A stretch of 64,000 nucleotides of DNA from positions 1 to 64,000 of the forward strand of contig NZ_JAODPB010000011.1 of the NCBI RefSeq assembly GCF_025770735.1, read 5' to 3'. The position numbers were made by a program, and so were the translations under genes. Positions 25,436-37,497 of this stretch are shown piece by piece (positions within the stretch are counted from its first letter, which is position 1; every line of letters starts with the position of its first letter). The notes beneath the pieces are model-generated. The model was not told the DNA's origin. It did no database searches and saw only the letters and a program-made list of their open reading frames with translations. The stretch is from Shouchella tritolerans (GTDB lineage Bacteria; Bacillota; Bacilli; Bacillales; Bacillaceae_D).

Positions 25436-26746
25436 TTAGTTAATGAAGCCTTTATACGAACGTTTAATGAGCTGCCCTTCGATTTGTTTCATCGTATCTA
25501 GCGCAACGCCAACGATGATTAACAAGCCCGTGCCGCCAATTTGCACTTGCTGCGGCAAGTCAAGTAGCGCAATAAACACAACCGGTATCGTTGCGATGGT
25601 CGCCAGGAATAGAGCACCAACGAACGTAAGCCGATATAAAATTTTCGTGATAAAAGACTGCGTTGCTTGACCAGGACGAATGCCAGGGATATACCCGCCT
25701 TGCCGTTTCAAATTATCGGCCATCTTTTCCGGGTTAACCTGTACAAATGTGTAAAAATACGTAAACGCGATAATCAGGACAACAAAAATGCTGCCTCCGA
25801 TCCATGAACTGGGCACGAAATGTTCGATAATCCATCTTGCCCATGCCTTGTCCTCTGGTCCAACAAAAGAAGCAATGGTTGACGGAAAATAAAACAATGC
25901 TGAGGCAAAGATGACCGGAATGACCCCTGCAGCGTTCACTTTAATCGGCAAATGCGTTGACTGTCCGCCTACTTGGCTGCGATTGACGACGCGCTTCGCA
26001 TATTGGACAGGTATTTTCCGCAAGGCTTGGTGCACGTAAATAACGCCAATGATAATCAGTAAAACGATTAAAGCGAGCAATGCAACGGTGGCGATGCTCA
26101 AAAACAACTGGTCGCCTGCGCCTTCAATTTCAGATGTATATAAAGCATTCAGCATGTTTGGAATGCCGGCTGCAATACCAGCAAAGATAATGAGCGAGAT
26201 TCCATTCCCTACACCATGAGCCGTAATCTGCTCTCCTAGCCACATTAAAAATGCTGTACCCGCTGTAAGGACAATGGCGATATAGACGTACGTCATCACA
26301 GATGGATTTTCAATCAAGCCAGGGCCTGCTCCTTGATACATTGAATTAAAACCGACTGACATGGCGATTGCTTGGACAAACCCTAAAACAATCGTGCCAT
26401 ATCGAGTTACTTGCGTTAGCTTTTTCCGACCAGCCTCGCCCTGTTTCGCCCATTCTGCAAACTTCGGCACTACATCAAGTTGAAGAAGCTGAACAACGAT
26501 CGAGGCTGTGATGTAAGGCATGATCCCCATTGCAAAAATCGAGAAGTTGCTTAATGCGCCGCCGCCAAAGGTATCGAGAAACCCAAAAGCATTAGCGCCG
26601 CCAAAAAGCATCTCAAGCGCATCACTGTTCGTGCCTGGCACGGGTATGAATGCGCCGATTCGAAAAACAATAAGCATCAGAAGCGTAAAGACGATTTTTC
26701 GACGTAAATCTCTCACACGGAAGATGTTGGAGATCGCCTTAAACAT
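25436..26746 (-). CDS. secY: Protein translocase subunit SecY
   Basis: 436 aa with ten hydrophobic segments. Recognisable stretches are FRIGAFIPVPGTN, the plug region after it, and the C-terminal cytoplasmic loop NLKRQGGYIPGIRPG. It forms the SecYEG channel with SecE encoded at 52487-52675. The start overlaps the last base of the rplO stop, so translation is coupled. Confidence 0.98.
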   Translation of the reverse strand: MFKAISNIFRVRDLRRKIVFTLLMLIVFRIGAFIPVPGTNSDALEMLFGGANAFGFLDTFGGGALSNFSIFAMGIMPYITASIVVQLLQLDVVPKFAEWAKQGEAGRKKLTQVTRYGTIVLGFVQAIAMSVGFNSMYQGAGPGLIENPSVMTYVYIAIVLTAGTAFLMWLGEQITAHGVGNGISLIIFAGIAAGIPNMLNALYTSEIEGAGDQLFLSIATVALLALIVLLIIIGVIYVHQALRKIPVQYAKRVVNRSQVGGQSTHLPIKVNAAGVIPVIFASALFYFPSTIASFVGPEDKAWARWIIEHFVPSSWIGGSIFVVLIIAFTYFYTFVQVNPEKMADNLKRQGGYIPGIRPGQATQSFITKILYRLTFVGALFLATIATIPVVFIALLDLPQQVQIGGTGLLIIVGVALDTMKQIEGQLIKRSYKGFIN

Positions 26747-27186
26747 TAAACCACCTCGGTTTTTCCGCCAGCAGCCTCAATTGCTTTTACTGCAGATGCA
26801 GAGAACTTATGAGCTTTTACAGTCAAGTTTTTGTCTAAATTGCCATTGCCAAGCACTTTAATGCCATGCTTTACGTTTTTTACCGTTTTCGTTTCAATAA
26901 GAAGTTCTGGAGTCACTTCTGTGCCAGCTTCAAAACGATTCAGCACGTCTAGGTTCACAACTGTATACTCTTTACGGTGAATGTTCGTGAATCCACGTTT
27001 TGGCAAACGGCGATAAAGCGGGTTTTGCCCACCTTCAAATCCAGGACGAACGCCGCCGCCTGAACGGGCTTTTTGTCCTTTATGGCCTTTGCCTGCCGTT
27101 TTTCCGTTGCCAGAACCGATACCGCGACCTACACGATTGCGGACTTTGCGTGAACCTTCTGCTGGTTGTAGTTCGTGAAGTTTCAT
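26746..27186 (-). CDS. rplO: 50S ribosomal protein L15
   Basis: 146 aa: [20 protein letters not shown], the glycine-rich [19 protein letters not shown] and [18 protein letters not shown]. It is a late assembly protein of the 50S. It follows rpmD by 37 bases. Confidence 0.98.
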   Translation of the reverse strand: MKLHELQPAEGSRKVRNRVGRGIGSGNGKTAGKGHKGQKARSGGGVRPGFEGGQNPLYRRLPKRGFTNIHRKEYTVVNLDVLNRFEAGTEVTPELLIETKTVKNVKHGIKVLGNGNLDKNLTVKAHKFSASAVKAIEAAGGKTEVV

Positions 27187-27223
27187 GCTTCCTACACCTC
27201 CTCGTTATGAAAAAATGATCTAT

Positions 27224-27412
27224 TTACGCGTCGATCTCATTAACAGTAATCAAATGTTTAACTTTGTTTACCATTCCGCGGATCGCTGCATTATCTTCTT
27301 GTACGACCGTTTGGTGCAATTTACGCAAACCAAGCGTATTTACTGTCACGCGTTGATCGCTTGGGCGGCCAATCAAGCTACGTGTAAGGGTGATTTCTAA
27401 TTTCTTCGCCAT
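27224..27412 (-). CDS. rpmD: 50S ribosomal protein L30
   Basis: 62 aa, the bacterial short L30: [35 protein letters not shown] and a short C-terminus. It lies in the standard spc order rpsE-rpmD-rplO. Confidence 0.97.
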   Translation of the reverse strand: MAKKLEITLTRSLIGRPSDQRVTVNTLGLRKLHQTVVQEDNAAIRGMVNKVKHLITVNEIDA

Positions 27413-27425
27413 CGTAATCCCTCCC

Positions 27426-27926
27426 TTAACCTAACAGTTCTTCTACGGATTTGCCACGTAGTTTCGCTACTTCTTCAGCACGCTTCAAGTTTGTTAGGCC
27501 AGTTATAGTAGCGCGAACCATGTTGATCGGGTTGCTTGAGCCAAGAGATTTGGAAAGGACGTCACCGATGCCAGCGAGTTCAAGCACAGCACGTACAGGA
27601 CCGCCAGCGATAACGCCAGTACCTTCAGAGGCTGGCTTCAAAAATACGCGACCCGCACCAAAACGCCCAACAATTTGGTGTGGAATCGTTGTATTAACGA
27701 TCGGCACTTCAATTAAGTTTTTCTTTGCATCTTCTACAGCTTTACGAATGGCTTCAGGCACTTCTTGTGCTTTCCCCATTCCAAAACCGACGTGTCCGTT
27801 TTTGTCGCCTACGACCACAAGCGCGGCAAAACGAAAACGGCGTCCACCTTTAACCACTTTTGCAACACGGTTGATTGTGACAACTTTTTCTTCAAGTTCC
27901 AATGTGTTTGGATCGATAGAACGCAT
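27426..27926 (-). CDS. rpsE: 30S ribosomal protein S5
   Basis: 166 aa: the N-terminal dsRBD-like domain with [19 protein letters not shown] and the C-terminal domain with [20 protein letters not shown]. The loop residues where spectinomycin-resistance changes arise (V-K-G-G-R-R) are of the normal type. Confidence 0.98.
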   Translation of the reverse strand: MRSIDPNTLELEEKVVTINRVAKVVKGGRRFRFAALVVVGDKNGHVGFGMGKAQEVPEAIRKAVEDAKKNLIEVPIVNTTIPHQIVGRFGAGRVFLKPASEGTGVIAGGPVRAVLELAGIGDVLSKSLGSSNPINMVRATITGLTNLKRAEEVAKLRGKSVEELLG

Positions 27927-27950
27927 ATACGATGTTTCCCTCCTTCGTAA

Positions 27951-28313
27951 TTAGAATTTAAGGCCAGCTTCGCGAGCGCCATCCGCCAGCTCAGCAATAC
28001 GGCCGTGATACAAGTAGCCTCCACGATCAAAGACCACTGATTCGAATCCCGCATCAACCGCACGTTTTCCTACAAGTTCGCCGACTTTACGCGCAGCTTC
28101 TTTGTTGCCGCCGTTCTCAAGCCCCAACTCTTTGTCAAGCGTAGAAGCTTGTGCAAGAGTTACGCCATTCACATCATCAATAAGCTGAGCGTAAATGTGC
28201 TTAGAAGAACGGAATACGTTCAAACGTGGACGCTGCGGCGTGCCGCTTAGTGTGCGGCGTACGTGAGCGTGTCTTTTCTTACGGCCTGCATTTTTGTTAG
28301 GCTTCGTAATCAT
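27951..28313 (-). CDS. rplR: 50S ribosomal protein L18
   Basis: 120 aa, basic N-terminus ([19 protein letters not shown]) and 5S rRNA-binding core, ending [20 protein letters not shown]. With L5 it forms the 5S RNP. Confidence 0.98.
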   Translation of the reverse strand: MITKPNKNAGRKKRHAHVRRTLSGTPQRPRLNVFRSSKHIYAQLIDDVNGVTLAQASTLDKELGLENGGNKEAARKVGELVGKRAVDAGFESVVFDRGGYLYHGRIAELADGAREAGLKF

Positions 28314-28343
28314 GAGACGTCATTCCTTTCTATACGAAACTAA

Positions 28344-28880
28344 TTATTTACCAGTTTTGCCTTCTTTGCGACGCACATATTCGCCTTCATAACGAATCCC
28401 TTTGCCTTTGTAAGGTTCAGGCAGACGGACAGCGCGAATGTTTGATGCAAGCGCCCCAACTCGTTCTTTGTTGATTCCTTTTACAACCACTTTCGTATTG
28501 GAAGGAACTTCGATTTCAAGGCCTTCTTCAGGAGTGATTTCAACTGGGTGAGAGTAACCAACGTTAAGCACAAGCTTGTTGCCAGATTTAGAAGCACGGT
28601 AACCGACACCGTTCAGTTCTAGCGCGCGTTCAAATCCTTTTGTTACACCTTCAACCATGTTGTTTACGAGCGCACGCATCGTTCCGTGAAGAGCACGGTG
28701 CTCTTTATGGTCAGACGGGCGTTCAAATGTAATTTCGTTGCCCTCAACAGTAATGTTAATATCCGGGTGAAGCTCACGGCTTAATTCACCTTTTGGACCT
28801 TTGACAGTGCAAAGGTTTCCGTCGAATGTAACTGTGACGCCATCAGGAATAATGACAGGTTTTTTACCTACGCGAGACAT
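28344..28880 (-). CDS. rplF: 50S ribosomal protein L6
   Basis: 178 aa with the two repeated L6 folds; [15 protein letters not shown] at the start and [25 protein letters not shown] at the end (binding near the sarcin-ricin loop). Standard spc position between rpsH and rplR. Confidence 0.98.
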   Translation of the reverse strand: MSRVGKKPVIIPDGVTVTFDGNLCTVKGPKGELSRELHPDINITVEGNEITFERPSDHKEHRALHGTMRALVNNMVEGVTKGFERALELNGVGYRASKSGNKLVLNVGYSHPVEITPEEGLEIEVPSNTKVVVKGINKERVGALASNIRAVRLPEPYKGKGIRYEGEYVRRKEGKTGK

Positions 28881-28910
28881 TTATGTCCACCTCCATTCAT
28901 TTAAAGCTAC

Positions 28911-29309
28911 TTACCAAACGTAAGCGAGCACTTCTCCGCCGACTTGTTGTTGACGTGCTTCTTTGTCGGTCAAAACGCCTTTTGAAGTTGAAACAAGCGC
29001 AATGCCTAAACCACCAAGAACACGTGGAAGTTCATTTGATTTTGCGTATACGCGCAATCCAGGTTTTGAAATACGCTTCAATCCAGTAATTACACGTTCG
29101 TTAGATGGACCGTATTTAAGGAAGATACGGATTACACCTTGTTTATTGTCTTCAATGAATTCGTAATCGCGGATGAAGCCCTCGCGCTTAAGAATATCGG
29201 CAATCTCTTTTTTAAGCATAGAGGCCGGAAGTTCTAGTTTTTCATGGCGTACAAGGTTCGCATTACGAATACGTGTCAGCATATCTGCAATTGGATCAGT
29301 CATGACCAT
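28911..29309 (-). CDS. rpsH: 30S ribosomal protein S8
   Basis: 132 aa: [15 protein letters not shown] start, [14 protein letters not shown] and the conserved C-terminus [13 protein letters not shown]...[10 protein letters not shown]8 binds h21 of 16S rRNA and in some bacteria is the spc operon repressor. ATG 29309 is nine bases from GGAGG, matching the MVMTDP start of B. subtilis. Confidence 0.98.
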   Translation of the reverse strand: MVMTDPIADMLTRIRNANLVRHEKLELPASMLKKEIADILKREGFIRDYEFIEDNKQGVIRIFLKYGPSNERVITGLKRISKPGLRVYAKSNELPRVLGGLGIALVSTSKGVLTDKEARQQQVGGEVLAYVW

Positions 29310-29335
29310 TGATAATTACCTCCTTCCAATCGTTT

Positions 29336-29545
<210 letters not shown>

Positions 29546-30085
29546 TTATTTTTGGAACGGCATGCCTACTTGAGTAAGTAATTCACGCGCTTCTTCGTCT
29601 GTTTTCGCAGTTGTGACGATGACAATGTCCATACCGCGGACTTTATCGACTTTATCGTAATCAATCTCAGGGAAAATCAGTTGCTCTCTCACGCCGAGCG
29701 TGTAGTTTCCGCGACCGTCAAACGCTTTTTTTGATACACCGCGGAAGTCGCGAACACGTGGCAATGAAACAGATACTAATTTATCCAAGAAGTCATACAT
29801 GCGCTCGCCACGCAATGTTACTTTTGCACCGATTGGCATTCCTTCACGGAGTTTAAAGCCGGCAATCGATTTTTTTGCTTTCGTAATGACAGGCTTTTGA
29901 CCAGTGATCGCTTGCAGTTCTTCAACAGCTTTGTCGAGCACTTTCGCATTTTGAACGGCATCGCCAATGCCCATGTTGACAACGATTTTCTCAATCTTTG
30001 GCACAGCCATTACAGATGGGTAATTAAACTTCTCTGTTAGAGAAGAAACGATTTCGTTTTGGTATTTCTCTTTTAAACGATTCAT
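29546..30085 (-). CDS. rplE: 50S ribosomal protein L5
   Basis: 179 aa beginning [16 protein letters not shown]; blocks [20 protein letters not shown] and [19 protein letters not shown]. Binds 5S rRNA and P-site tRNA. ATG 30085 lies nine bases after GGAGG; an upstream in-frame start at 30109 would overlap the ribosome site and is rejected. Confidence 0.98.
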   Translation of the reverse strand: MNRLKEKYQNEIVSSLTEKFNYPSVMAVPKIEKIVVNMGIGDAVQNAKVLDKAVEELQAITGQKPVITKAKKSIAGFKLREGMPIGAKVTLRGERMYDFLDKLVSVSLPRVRDFRGVSKKAFDGRGNYTLGVREQLIFPEIDYDKVDKVRGMDIVIVTTAKTDEEARELLTQVGMPFQK

Positions 30086-30112
30086 TGAAATGGTCCTCCT
30101 TTCACACACTGA

Positions 30113-30421
30113 CTACTTAATGATTTCGCCAGATTTTTTTGCAACGCGTACTTTTTTGCCGTTTTCTTCTTTGTAGCCCACTCGAGTGCGTTCACCTGTC
30201 TTTGGATCAACAAGCATGACATTGGAAGAGTGGATCGGTGCTTCTTGGTTTAGAATTCCGCCTTGTGGATTGTCTTGCGACGGCTTAGCGTGTTTTTTCA
30301 CCATGTTTACACCTTCAACGAGCACACGGCTTTTTTTCGGGTAAGCTTCTAGTACCGTCCCTTGCTTCCCTTTGTCTTTGCCTGTAATGACAACGACTTT
30401 GTCGCCTTTTTTGACATGCAT
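30113..30421 (-). CDS. rplX: 50S ribosomal protein L24
   Basis: 102 aa KOW-domain protein: [19 protein letters not shown] is the KOW motif, and [20 protein letters not shown] follows. An early-assembly initiator of the 50S. The start ATG 30421 follows AGGAGG; the open frame upstream to 30481 overlaps rplN and is rejected. Confidence 0.98.
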   Translation of the reverse strand: MHVKKGDKVVVITGKDKGKQGTVLEAYPKKSRVLVEGVNMVKKHAKPSQDNPQGGILNQEAPIHSSNVMLVDPKTGERTRVGYKEENGKKVRVAKKSGEIIK

Positions 30422-30461
30422 ACAATGGCACCTCCTTAAGCTTAGTACATCAATTCTCTGC

Positions 30462-30830
30462 TTAAAGAACTTCTGGAGCAAGAGAAACGATTTTCATGAA
30501 CTGGTTGTCACGAAGTTCACGTGCAACTGGTCCAAAGATACGAGTTCCGCGCGGGCTTTTGTCGTCACGGACAATGACTGCTGCGTTTTCGTCAAATTTG
30601 ATGTAAGAACCATCATTGCGGCGTACACCACTTTTAGAACGAACGATTACAGCCTTTACAACGTCGCCTTTCTTGACAACGCCCCCTGGTGTTGCTTCTT
30701 TTACCGAACAAACAATGACATCGCCAATGTTCGCTATCTTACGCCCAGAGCCACCTAGCACTTTAATGCAGAGCACTTCACGGGCCCCAGAGTTGTCGGC
30801 GACTTTTAAGCGGCTTTCTTGTTGGATCAT
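30462..30830 (-). CDS. rplN: 50S ribosomal protein L14
   Basis: 122 aa: [20 protein letters not shown] start, [20 protein letters not shown], and end [12 protein letters not shown]. Forms bridges with 16S rRNA at the subunit interface. Confidence 0.98.
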   Translation of the reverse strand: MIQQESRLKVADNSGAREVLCIKVLGGSGRKIANIGDVIVCSVKEATPGGVVKKGDVVKAVIVRSKSGVRRNDGSYIKFDENAAVIVRDDKSPRGTRIFGPVARELRDNQFMKIVSLAPEVL

Positions 30831-30861
30831 TCAGTTTTACCTCCCTTCAACGGACGCATTG

Positions 30862-31122
30862 TCAAATGATGATCGCTTCTTCGACGATCTCTACTAAACG
30901 GAAACGTTTATCTTTTGAAAGCGGGCGTGTTTCCATAATGCGGACAATGTCGCCTACTTTTGCAGTGTTTTGTTCATCATGCGCTTTAAATTTCTTTGAG
31001 TATTTTACGCGTTTTCCGTAAAGGCGGTCTTTTTTATACGTTTCAACGAGTACAGTGATGGTTTTATCCATTTTATCAGAAACGACACGCCCTTGGTAAA
31101 CTTTACGCTGGTTGCGGTCCAT
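30862..31122 (-). CDS. rpsQ: 30S ribosomal protein S17
   Basis: 86 aa OB-fold protein: [39 protein letters not shown] and [20 protein letters not shown]. Primary 16S-binding protein; spc order rpmC-rpsQ-rplN. Confidence 0.98.
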   Translation of the reverse strand: MDRNQRKVYQGRVVSDKMDKTITVLVETYKKDRLYGKRVKYSKKFKAHDEQNTAKVGDIVRIMETRPLSKDKRFRLVEIVEEAIII

Positions 31123-31137
31123 GCAGCAAACCCTCCT

Positions 31138-32430
<1,293 letters not shown>

Positions 32431-32433
32431 ATG

Positions 32434-32778
32434 TTATCCCTCCTTCTTTTCTGTTACAACCAATGTAATATGGCTTGTGCGTTTATTGATCCGGCTAGCG
32501 CGGCCTTGTGCGCGTGGACGGAAACGTTTCAGCGTTACGCCTTCGTTCACGTACGCTTCAGATATTACGAGATTGTTTGGCTCCATTTCATAGTTGTGCT
32601 CAGCGTTCGCAATTGCCGAATTTAAAAGCTTTTCAACTACTGGAGAAGCAGCTTTAGGCGTGTGTTTTAAAATAGCGATGGCTTCACCGACTTGCTTACC
32701 ACGAATAAGATCGATCACAAGACGGACTTTGCGAGGCGCTATGCGGACTTGCTTCGCAACAGCTTTAGCTTGTTCCAT
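32434..32778 (-). CDS. rplV: 50S ribosomal protein L22
   Basis: 114 aa: [20 protein letters not shown] and the extended beta-hairpin [20 protein letters not shown] that lines the exit tunnel; the hairpin shows no insertion or deletion of the kind that gives macrolide resistance. Confidence 0.98.
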
Positions 32779-32801
32779 GAGAAAAGGTCCTCCTTCCTTA
32801 C

Positions 32802-33077
32802 TTAGCGTCTTGTTTTCTTATCAGCGGCATGCCCTTTGTACGTACGAGTAGGGGCAAATTCGCCAAGTTTGTGACCAACCATGTCTTCAGAAACGTAAAC
32901 CGGTACATGCTTGCGGCCATCATAGACAGCAAACGTGTGGCCGATAAATTCAGGGAAAATTGTTGAACGACGAGACCAAGTCTTCACGACTTTCTTGTCG
33001 TTCGTTGCGTTTAATGCTTCTACTTTTTTCATGAGATGACCATCAACGAAAGGTCCTTTTTTCAAACTACGGCCCAT
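32802..33077 (-). CDS. rpsS: 30S ribosomal protein S19
   Basis: 91 aa: [39 protein letters not shown] and [15 protein letters not shown]. Contacts the 50S A-site finger. ATG 33077 follows AAAGGAGG; the frame upstream to 33131 is the rplB-rpsS spacer. Confidence 0.98.
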
Positions 33078-33137
33078 GTATGTTCCTCCTTTCGGGATTC
33101 GTCCACGGTTCTGCGTGAGAACCGCAGGCAAACCACG

Positions 33138-33968
33138 TTATTTTTTACGACGGCGAACAATGTACTTGTCGGAGTGTTTGTTTTTCTTACGTGTTTTGTA
33201 ACCAAGCGTTGGTTTGCCCCATGGTGACATTGGCGACGGACGGCCAATTGGCGCTTTTCCTTCACCACCGCCATGCGGGTGATCGTTAGGGTTCATAACA
33301 GAACCACGAACAGTTGGGCGGATGCCTTTCCAACGTGAACGTCCAGCTTTACCGATGTTAATCAGTTCATGCTCAACATTTCCGACTTGGCCAATTGTAG
33401 CGCGGCAAGTAGATAAAATGTAGCGTGTTTCCCCTGAGTTCAAACGAACAAGGGCATAATCGCCTTCTTTACCAAGAAGCTGGGCTTCTGTGCCAGCTGA
33501 ACGGACTAACTGACCGCCTTTTCCTGGACGAAGCTCGATATTGTGGATCACTGTACCTACTGGAATATTCGCTAACGGCAATGCGTTACCTGTTTTAATG
33601 TCGGCATCAGGACCAGACACGATAACTGTGCCAACTGTTAGACCTTTAGGCGCTAGAATGTAACGCTTCTCGCCATCTGCATAGTTGATTAAAGCGATAT
33701 TCGCGGAACGGTTTGGATCGTATTCGATCGTGGCAACGCGGCCCGGAATTCCATCTTTGTTGCGTTTAAAGTCAATAACACGATATTGACGTTTATGGCC
33801 GCCACCTTGGTGACGAACAGTTAAACGACCTTGGTTGTTGCGTCCGCCTTTTTTATGCAAAGGGGCAAGCAACGACTTTTCCGGCTTGTCAGTCGTAATT
33901 TCAGCAAAATCAGATACGCTCATATTACGACGACCGGCACTGGTCGGTTTATACTTTTTAATTGCCAT
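33138..33968 (-). CDS. rplB: 50S ribosomal protein L2
   Basis: 276 aa: [39 protein letters not shown] and the near-active-site segment [19 protein letters not shown] with the conserved His. Needed for subunit association and peptidyl transfer. Confidence 0.98.
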   Translation of the reverse strand: MAIKKYKPTSAGRRNMSVSDFAEITTDKPEKSLLAPLHKKGGRNNQGRLTVRHQGGGHKRQYRVIDFKRNKDGIPGRVATIEYDPNRSANIALINYADGEKRYILAPKGLTVGTVIVSGPDADIKTGNALPLANIPVGTVIHNIELRPGKGGQLVRSAGTEAQLLGKEGDYALVRLNSGETRYILSTCRATIGQVGNVEHELINIGKAGRSRWKGIRPTVRGSVMNPNDHPHGGGEGKAPIGRPSPMSPWGKPTLGYKTRKKNKHSDKYIVRRRKK

Positions 33969-33995
33969 GTTGATGTTCCCTCCTTCTCTTGTTAC

Positions 33996-34283
33996 TTACA
34001 CTTCAAAGAAGTCTAGTTCTTTACTGTCAGCAGAGAGCTGAACAATTGCTTTTTTGCGTTTAGGGGTAAAGCCCGTGTAGCGTCCGAAACGCTTCGCTTT
34101 CCCTTTATAATTTACTGTGTTAACGTTTGTCACTTTCACTTCAAAGATTTCTTCAATAGCATCTTTGATTTGCGTTTTGTTGGCGCGGACGTCAACTTCA
34201 AACGTGTATTTTTTGTCTTCCATCAGTTCAGTAGAACGTTCAGTGATGACAGGGCGCTTAATGATATCACGTGCGTTTGACAT
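33996..34283 (-). CDS. rplW: 50S ribosomal protein L23
   Basis: 95 aa: [20 protein letters not shown] and [20 protein letters not shown]. Docking site for trigger factor and SRP at the exit tunnel. Its start shares one base with the rplD stop codon. Confidence 0.98.
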   Translation of the reverse strand: MSNARDIIKRPVITERSTELMEDKKYTFEVDVRANKTQIKDAIEEIFEVKVTNVNTVNYKGKAKRFGRYTGFTPKRKKAIVQLSADSKELDFFEV

Positions 34284-34906
34284 TACGCAAGCACCTCCTC
34301 TACCTTTTCGACTGCGTCTTTTGTGATGACAAGCTTGTCATGTTTAAGCAAGTCAAGGACGTTTACGCCGTCGGCTGTAAGGAACGTGATCCCTGGCAAG
34401 TTCCGTGCAGACAAAGCAACATTTTCGTTGTAGTCAGCTGTTACAACGAGTGCTTTTGAATCTACAGAAAGGCTTGCAAGCACGTCCTTCATAGCTTTCG
34501 TTTTGATTGCTTCTAGCTTCAAGTCATCTAGTACAACCAACTCTGAGTCTTTCACTTTAGATGAAAGCGCTGATTTAATAGCAAGACGACGAACTTTCTT
34601 CGGCAGTTTGTAGCTATAGCTGCGCGGTGTTGGACCAAATACTACGCCACCACCAACCCATTGTGGGCTGCGAATAGAACCTTGGCGAGCACGCCCAGTT
34701 CCTTTTTGACGCCATGGCTTTCTTCCGCCGCCGCGTACTTCTGAACGGCCTTTGGTTTTGTGTGTACCTTGACGAAGAGATGCTTGTTGCATAACAACAG
34801 CGTCATGTAAGACACTTTCATTTGGCTCAACACCAAAAACGGTGTCCGCTAGTTCGATCTCTCCTACTTGTGAACCTGTTTGGTTAAAAAGTGATACTTT
34901 CGGCAT
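34283..34906 (-). CDS. rplD: 50S ribosomal protein L4
   Basis: 207 aa: [20 protein letters not shown], the tunnel loop [19 protein letters not shown] and [20 protein letters not shown]. In E. coli L4 represses the S10 operon; in bacilli this is not established. The loop is of the macrolide-sensitive type. Confidence 0.98.
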   Translation of the reverse strand: MPKVSLFNQTGSQVGEIELADTVFGVEPNESVLHDAVVMQQASLRQGTHKTKGRSEVRGGGRKPWRQKGTGRARQGSIRSPQWVGGGVVFGPTPRSYSYKLPKKVRRLAIKSALSSKVKDSELVVLDDLKLEAIKTKAMKDVLASLSVDSKALVVTADYNENVALSARNLPGITFLTADGVNVLDLLKHDKLVITKDAVEKVEEVLA

Positions 34907-34930
34907 TCGAATGGCCTCCTTTCTTAAGCG

Positions 34931-35551
34931 TTACGCCTTAACTGCAGATTGCACAGTTACATAGCTTTTCTTAGCCCCTGGCACGTTGCCTTTAACGAGA
35001 AGCAAGTTGCGCTCTTCGTCAACGCGAACGATCTCAAGGTTTTGCATTGTAATTTGTTCTCCGCCCATACGGCCAGGAAGCGCTTTGCCTTTAAAAACAC
35101 GGTTTGGCGCTACAGGGCCCATTGAACCTGGACGACGGTGGTAACGAGAGCCGTGTGACATTGGTCCACGGGATTGGTTATGGCGTTTGATCGCGCCTTG
35201 GAACCCTTTCCCTTTAGACGTTCCTGTTACGTCAACAAGATCTCCTGCTGCAAATGTTGTTACGTTAATCGCTTGACCTACCTCAACTTCGTCAAGATTA
35301 ACGCCACGGATTTCCTTAATGAAGCGCTTAGGAGCCGTCTCAGCTTTTGCGGCATGGCCGGTAGCTGGTTTGTTCGGCTTTTTCGCATCAGCAAAACCGA
35401 TCTGAATCGCCTCGTAGCCATCAGATTCCACTGTCTTCTTTTGAAGGACAATATTTGGTTCTGCTTCAATTACTGTTACTGGAATGACTTCTCCGTTTTC
35501 TGCAAACACTTGAGTCATACCGATTTTTCTACCTAAGATTCCTTTGGTCAT
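34931..35551 (-). CDS. rplC: 50S ribosomal protein L3
   Basis: 206 aa: [40 protein letters not shown] and [20 protein letters not shown], the loop that approaches the peptidyl transferase centre. Second gene of the S10 operon, 37 bases after rpsJ. Confidence 0.98.
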   Translation of the reverse strand: MTKGILGRKIGMTQVFAENGEVIPVTVIEAEPNIVLQKKTVESDGYEAIQIGFADAKKPNKPATGHAAKAETAPKRFIKEIRGVNLDEVEVGQAINVTTFAAGDLVDVTGTSKGKGFQGAIKRHNQSRGPMSHGSRYHRRPGSMGPVAPNRVFKGKALPGRMGGEQITMQNLEIVRVDEERNLLLVKGNVPGAKKSYVTVQSAVKA

Positions 35552-35588
35552 CCGTTACACCTCCTACTATTGTTCGTTTTATATAGTC

Positions 35589-35909
<321 letters not shown>

Positions 35910-35914
35910 TTATC

Positions 35915-36080
35915 GTCCATTTTTAAAATAGACATACTCCGCGGAAATTTCCTCACCCTCCCATGGCAAAGGGGCCGGGTGTGTCAGCAACCTTCCGCAT
36001 CATCGCTGTCAACGTGCAAACACGAAAATAACCGTTCCCTACCTTTCTCTTAGGCATGAAACGTAACCATCGGGCACACT
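35915..36080 (-). ncRNA. Putative S10 operon leader RNA
   Basis: About 170 bases between the promoter and the rpsJ ribosome site contain GC-rich elements that can pair (for example CACACCCGGCCCCTTTGCC with GGGAGGGTG, and AATTTCCGCGGA). Leaders at this position exist in bacilli; I cannot confirm a family match by eye. Confidence 0.4.
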
Positions 36081-36086
36081 TCTACT

Positions 36087-36115
36087 ATTATATAGATTTA
36101 GGCCAGTGAACGCAA
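36087..36115 (-). promoter_or_regulatory. Sigma-A promoter of the S10 operon
   Basis: Minus-strand TTGCGT (36110-36115) and consensus TATAAT (36087-36092) are 17 bases apart, immediately after the tuf terminator. It would drive the long rpsJ-to-rplQ gene series. Confidence 0.75.
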
Positions 36116-36140
36116 GGGATTCAAGAAAAAAACATAAAAC

Positions 36141-36171
36141 AAAAGAGGACGATCGATAACCGTCCTCTTTT
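36141..36171 (-). terminator. Terminator of tuf
   Basis: A perfect 11-bp stem, AAAAGAGGACG with CGTCCTCTTTT (36141-36151 and 36161-36171), is followed by GTTTTATG on the minus strand, 14 bases after the tuf stop. Confidence 0.9.
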
Positions 36172-36185
36172 GCATAAGCATAAGC

Positions 36186-37376
36186 TTATTCAATAATCGT
36201 AGAAACAACGCCTGAACCAACAGTACGTCCGCCTTCACGGATAGAGAAGCGTGTACCTTCTTCGATTGCGATAGGCGCAATTAGTTCAACTGTCATTTCA
36301 GTGTTATCGCCAGGCATAACCATTTCCGTTCCTTCTGGAAGGTTTACAACGCCAGTTACGTCCGTTGTACGGAAATAGAATTGTGGACGATAGTTAGAGA
36401 AGAATGGCGTATGACGTCCACCCTCGTCTTTAGAAAGGACATACACTTCAGCAGAGAACTTTGTGTGTGGCGTAATTGTGCCTGGTTTTGCAAGCACTTG
36501 CCCACGTTGGATTTCTTCGCGGGAAACGCCACGAAGAAGTGCGCCAATGTTGTCGCCAGCTTCTGCATAGTCAAGAAGCTTACGGAACATTTCTACACCT
36601 GTAACAGTTGTAGATTTTTTCTCTTCGTTGATACCAAGAATTTCAACCGTGTCGCCAACATTCAATTGTCCACGCTCTACACGGCCAGTCGCAACTGTAC
36701 CACGACCAGTGATAGAGAACACGTCCTCAACAGGCATCATAAATGGTTTGTCTTTGTCGCGTTCTGGAGTTGGGATGTACTCATCGACTGCATTCATCAA
36801 TTCGATGATTTTTTCTTCCCACTCAGCTTCGCCTTGGAGAGCTTTAAGGGCAGAACCTTGGATAACAGGAACATCGTCGCCAGGGAAGTCGTACTCAGAA
36901 AGAAGGTCACGTACTTCCATTTCAACAAGCTCAAGAAGTTCTTCGTCATCAACCATGTCGCATTTGTTTAGGAATACAACAAGGTAAGGAACACCTACGT
37001 TACGAGAAAGCAAGATGTGCTCACGTGTTTGTGGCATTGGGCCGTCAGCAGCAGATACAACTAGGATACCGCCGTCCATTTGTGCAGCACCAGTGATCAT
37101 GTTTTTAACATAGTCAGCGTGGCCTGGGCAGTCAACGTGTGCATAGTGACGAGCATCTGTTTCATATTCAACGTGTGCTGTTGAAATTGTGATACCGCGC
37201 TCGCGCTCTTCTGGAGCACCGTCGATCGCGTCATATGCCATTGCTTGGCCTTTACCAGAACGCTTTGCAAGTACAGTTGTAATTGCAGCTGTTAGAGTTG
37301 TTTTACCATGGTCAACGTGTCCAATTGTACCAATGTTGGCATGTGTTTTGGAGCGGTCGAATTTTTCTTTTGCCAT
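36186..37376 (-). CDS. tuf: Elongation factor Tu
   Basis: 396 aa three-domain GTPase. P-loop GHVDHGKT at 19-26, switch [18 protein letters not shown] specificity motif, and the C-terminal domain ending [13 protein letters not shown]. Delivers aminoacyl-tRNA to the ribosome. Only one copy is seen in the window, last gene of the str operon; a small hairpin (37431-37446) lies between fusA and tuf. Confidence 0.99.
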   Translation of the reverse strand: MAKEKFDRSKTHANIGTIGHVDHGKTTLTAAITTVLAKRSGKGQAMAYDAIDGAPEERERGITISTAHVEYETDARHYAHVDCPGHADYVKNMITGAAQMDGGILVVSAADGPMPQTREHILLSRNVGVPYLVVFLNKCDMVDDEELLELVEMEVRDLLSEYDFPGDDVPVIQGSALKALQGEAEWEEKIIELMNAVDEYIPTPERDKDKPFMMPVEDVFSITGRGTVATGRVERGQLNVGDTVEILGINEEKKSTTVTGVEMFRKLLDYAEAGDNIGALLRGVSREEIQRGQVLAKPGTITPHTKFSAEVYVLSKDEGGRHTPFFSNYRPQFYFRTTDVTGVVNLPEGTEMVMPGDNTEMTVELIAPIAIEEGTRFSIREGGRTVGSGVVSTIIE

Positions 37377-37497
37377 GAGTCATTTTCCTCCCTTAAATAC
37401 GGATTTGATTTTATGTCAATAAGAAAGGACGGCTGAATGGTCAGCCTATTCCTCCCCTAGCTTACAACAAAAAATGTCGCAAAACAACGAGAAGTAA

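Noticed and set aside
27451-27954. Plus-strand open frame antisense to rpsE (167 codons)
   Set aside because: Shadow of a highly biased ribosomal gene; Ser/Thr/Pro-rich low-complexity product without a ribosome site.
36381-36971. Long plus-strand open frame antisense to tuf (196 codons)
   Set aside because: It mirrors the strong codon bias of tuf, has no ribosome site and gives a Cys/Phe-rich sequence unlike any protein.
37427-37447. Hairpin GGCTGA/TCAGCC between fusA and tuf as terminator
   Set aside because: Short stem with no T-run; tuf is expected to be co-transcribed with fusA. Mentioned only under tuf.
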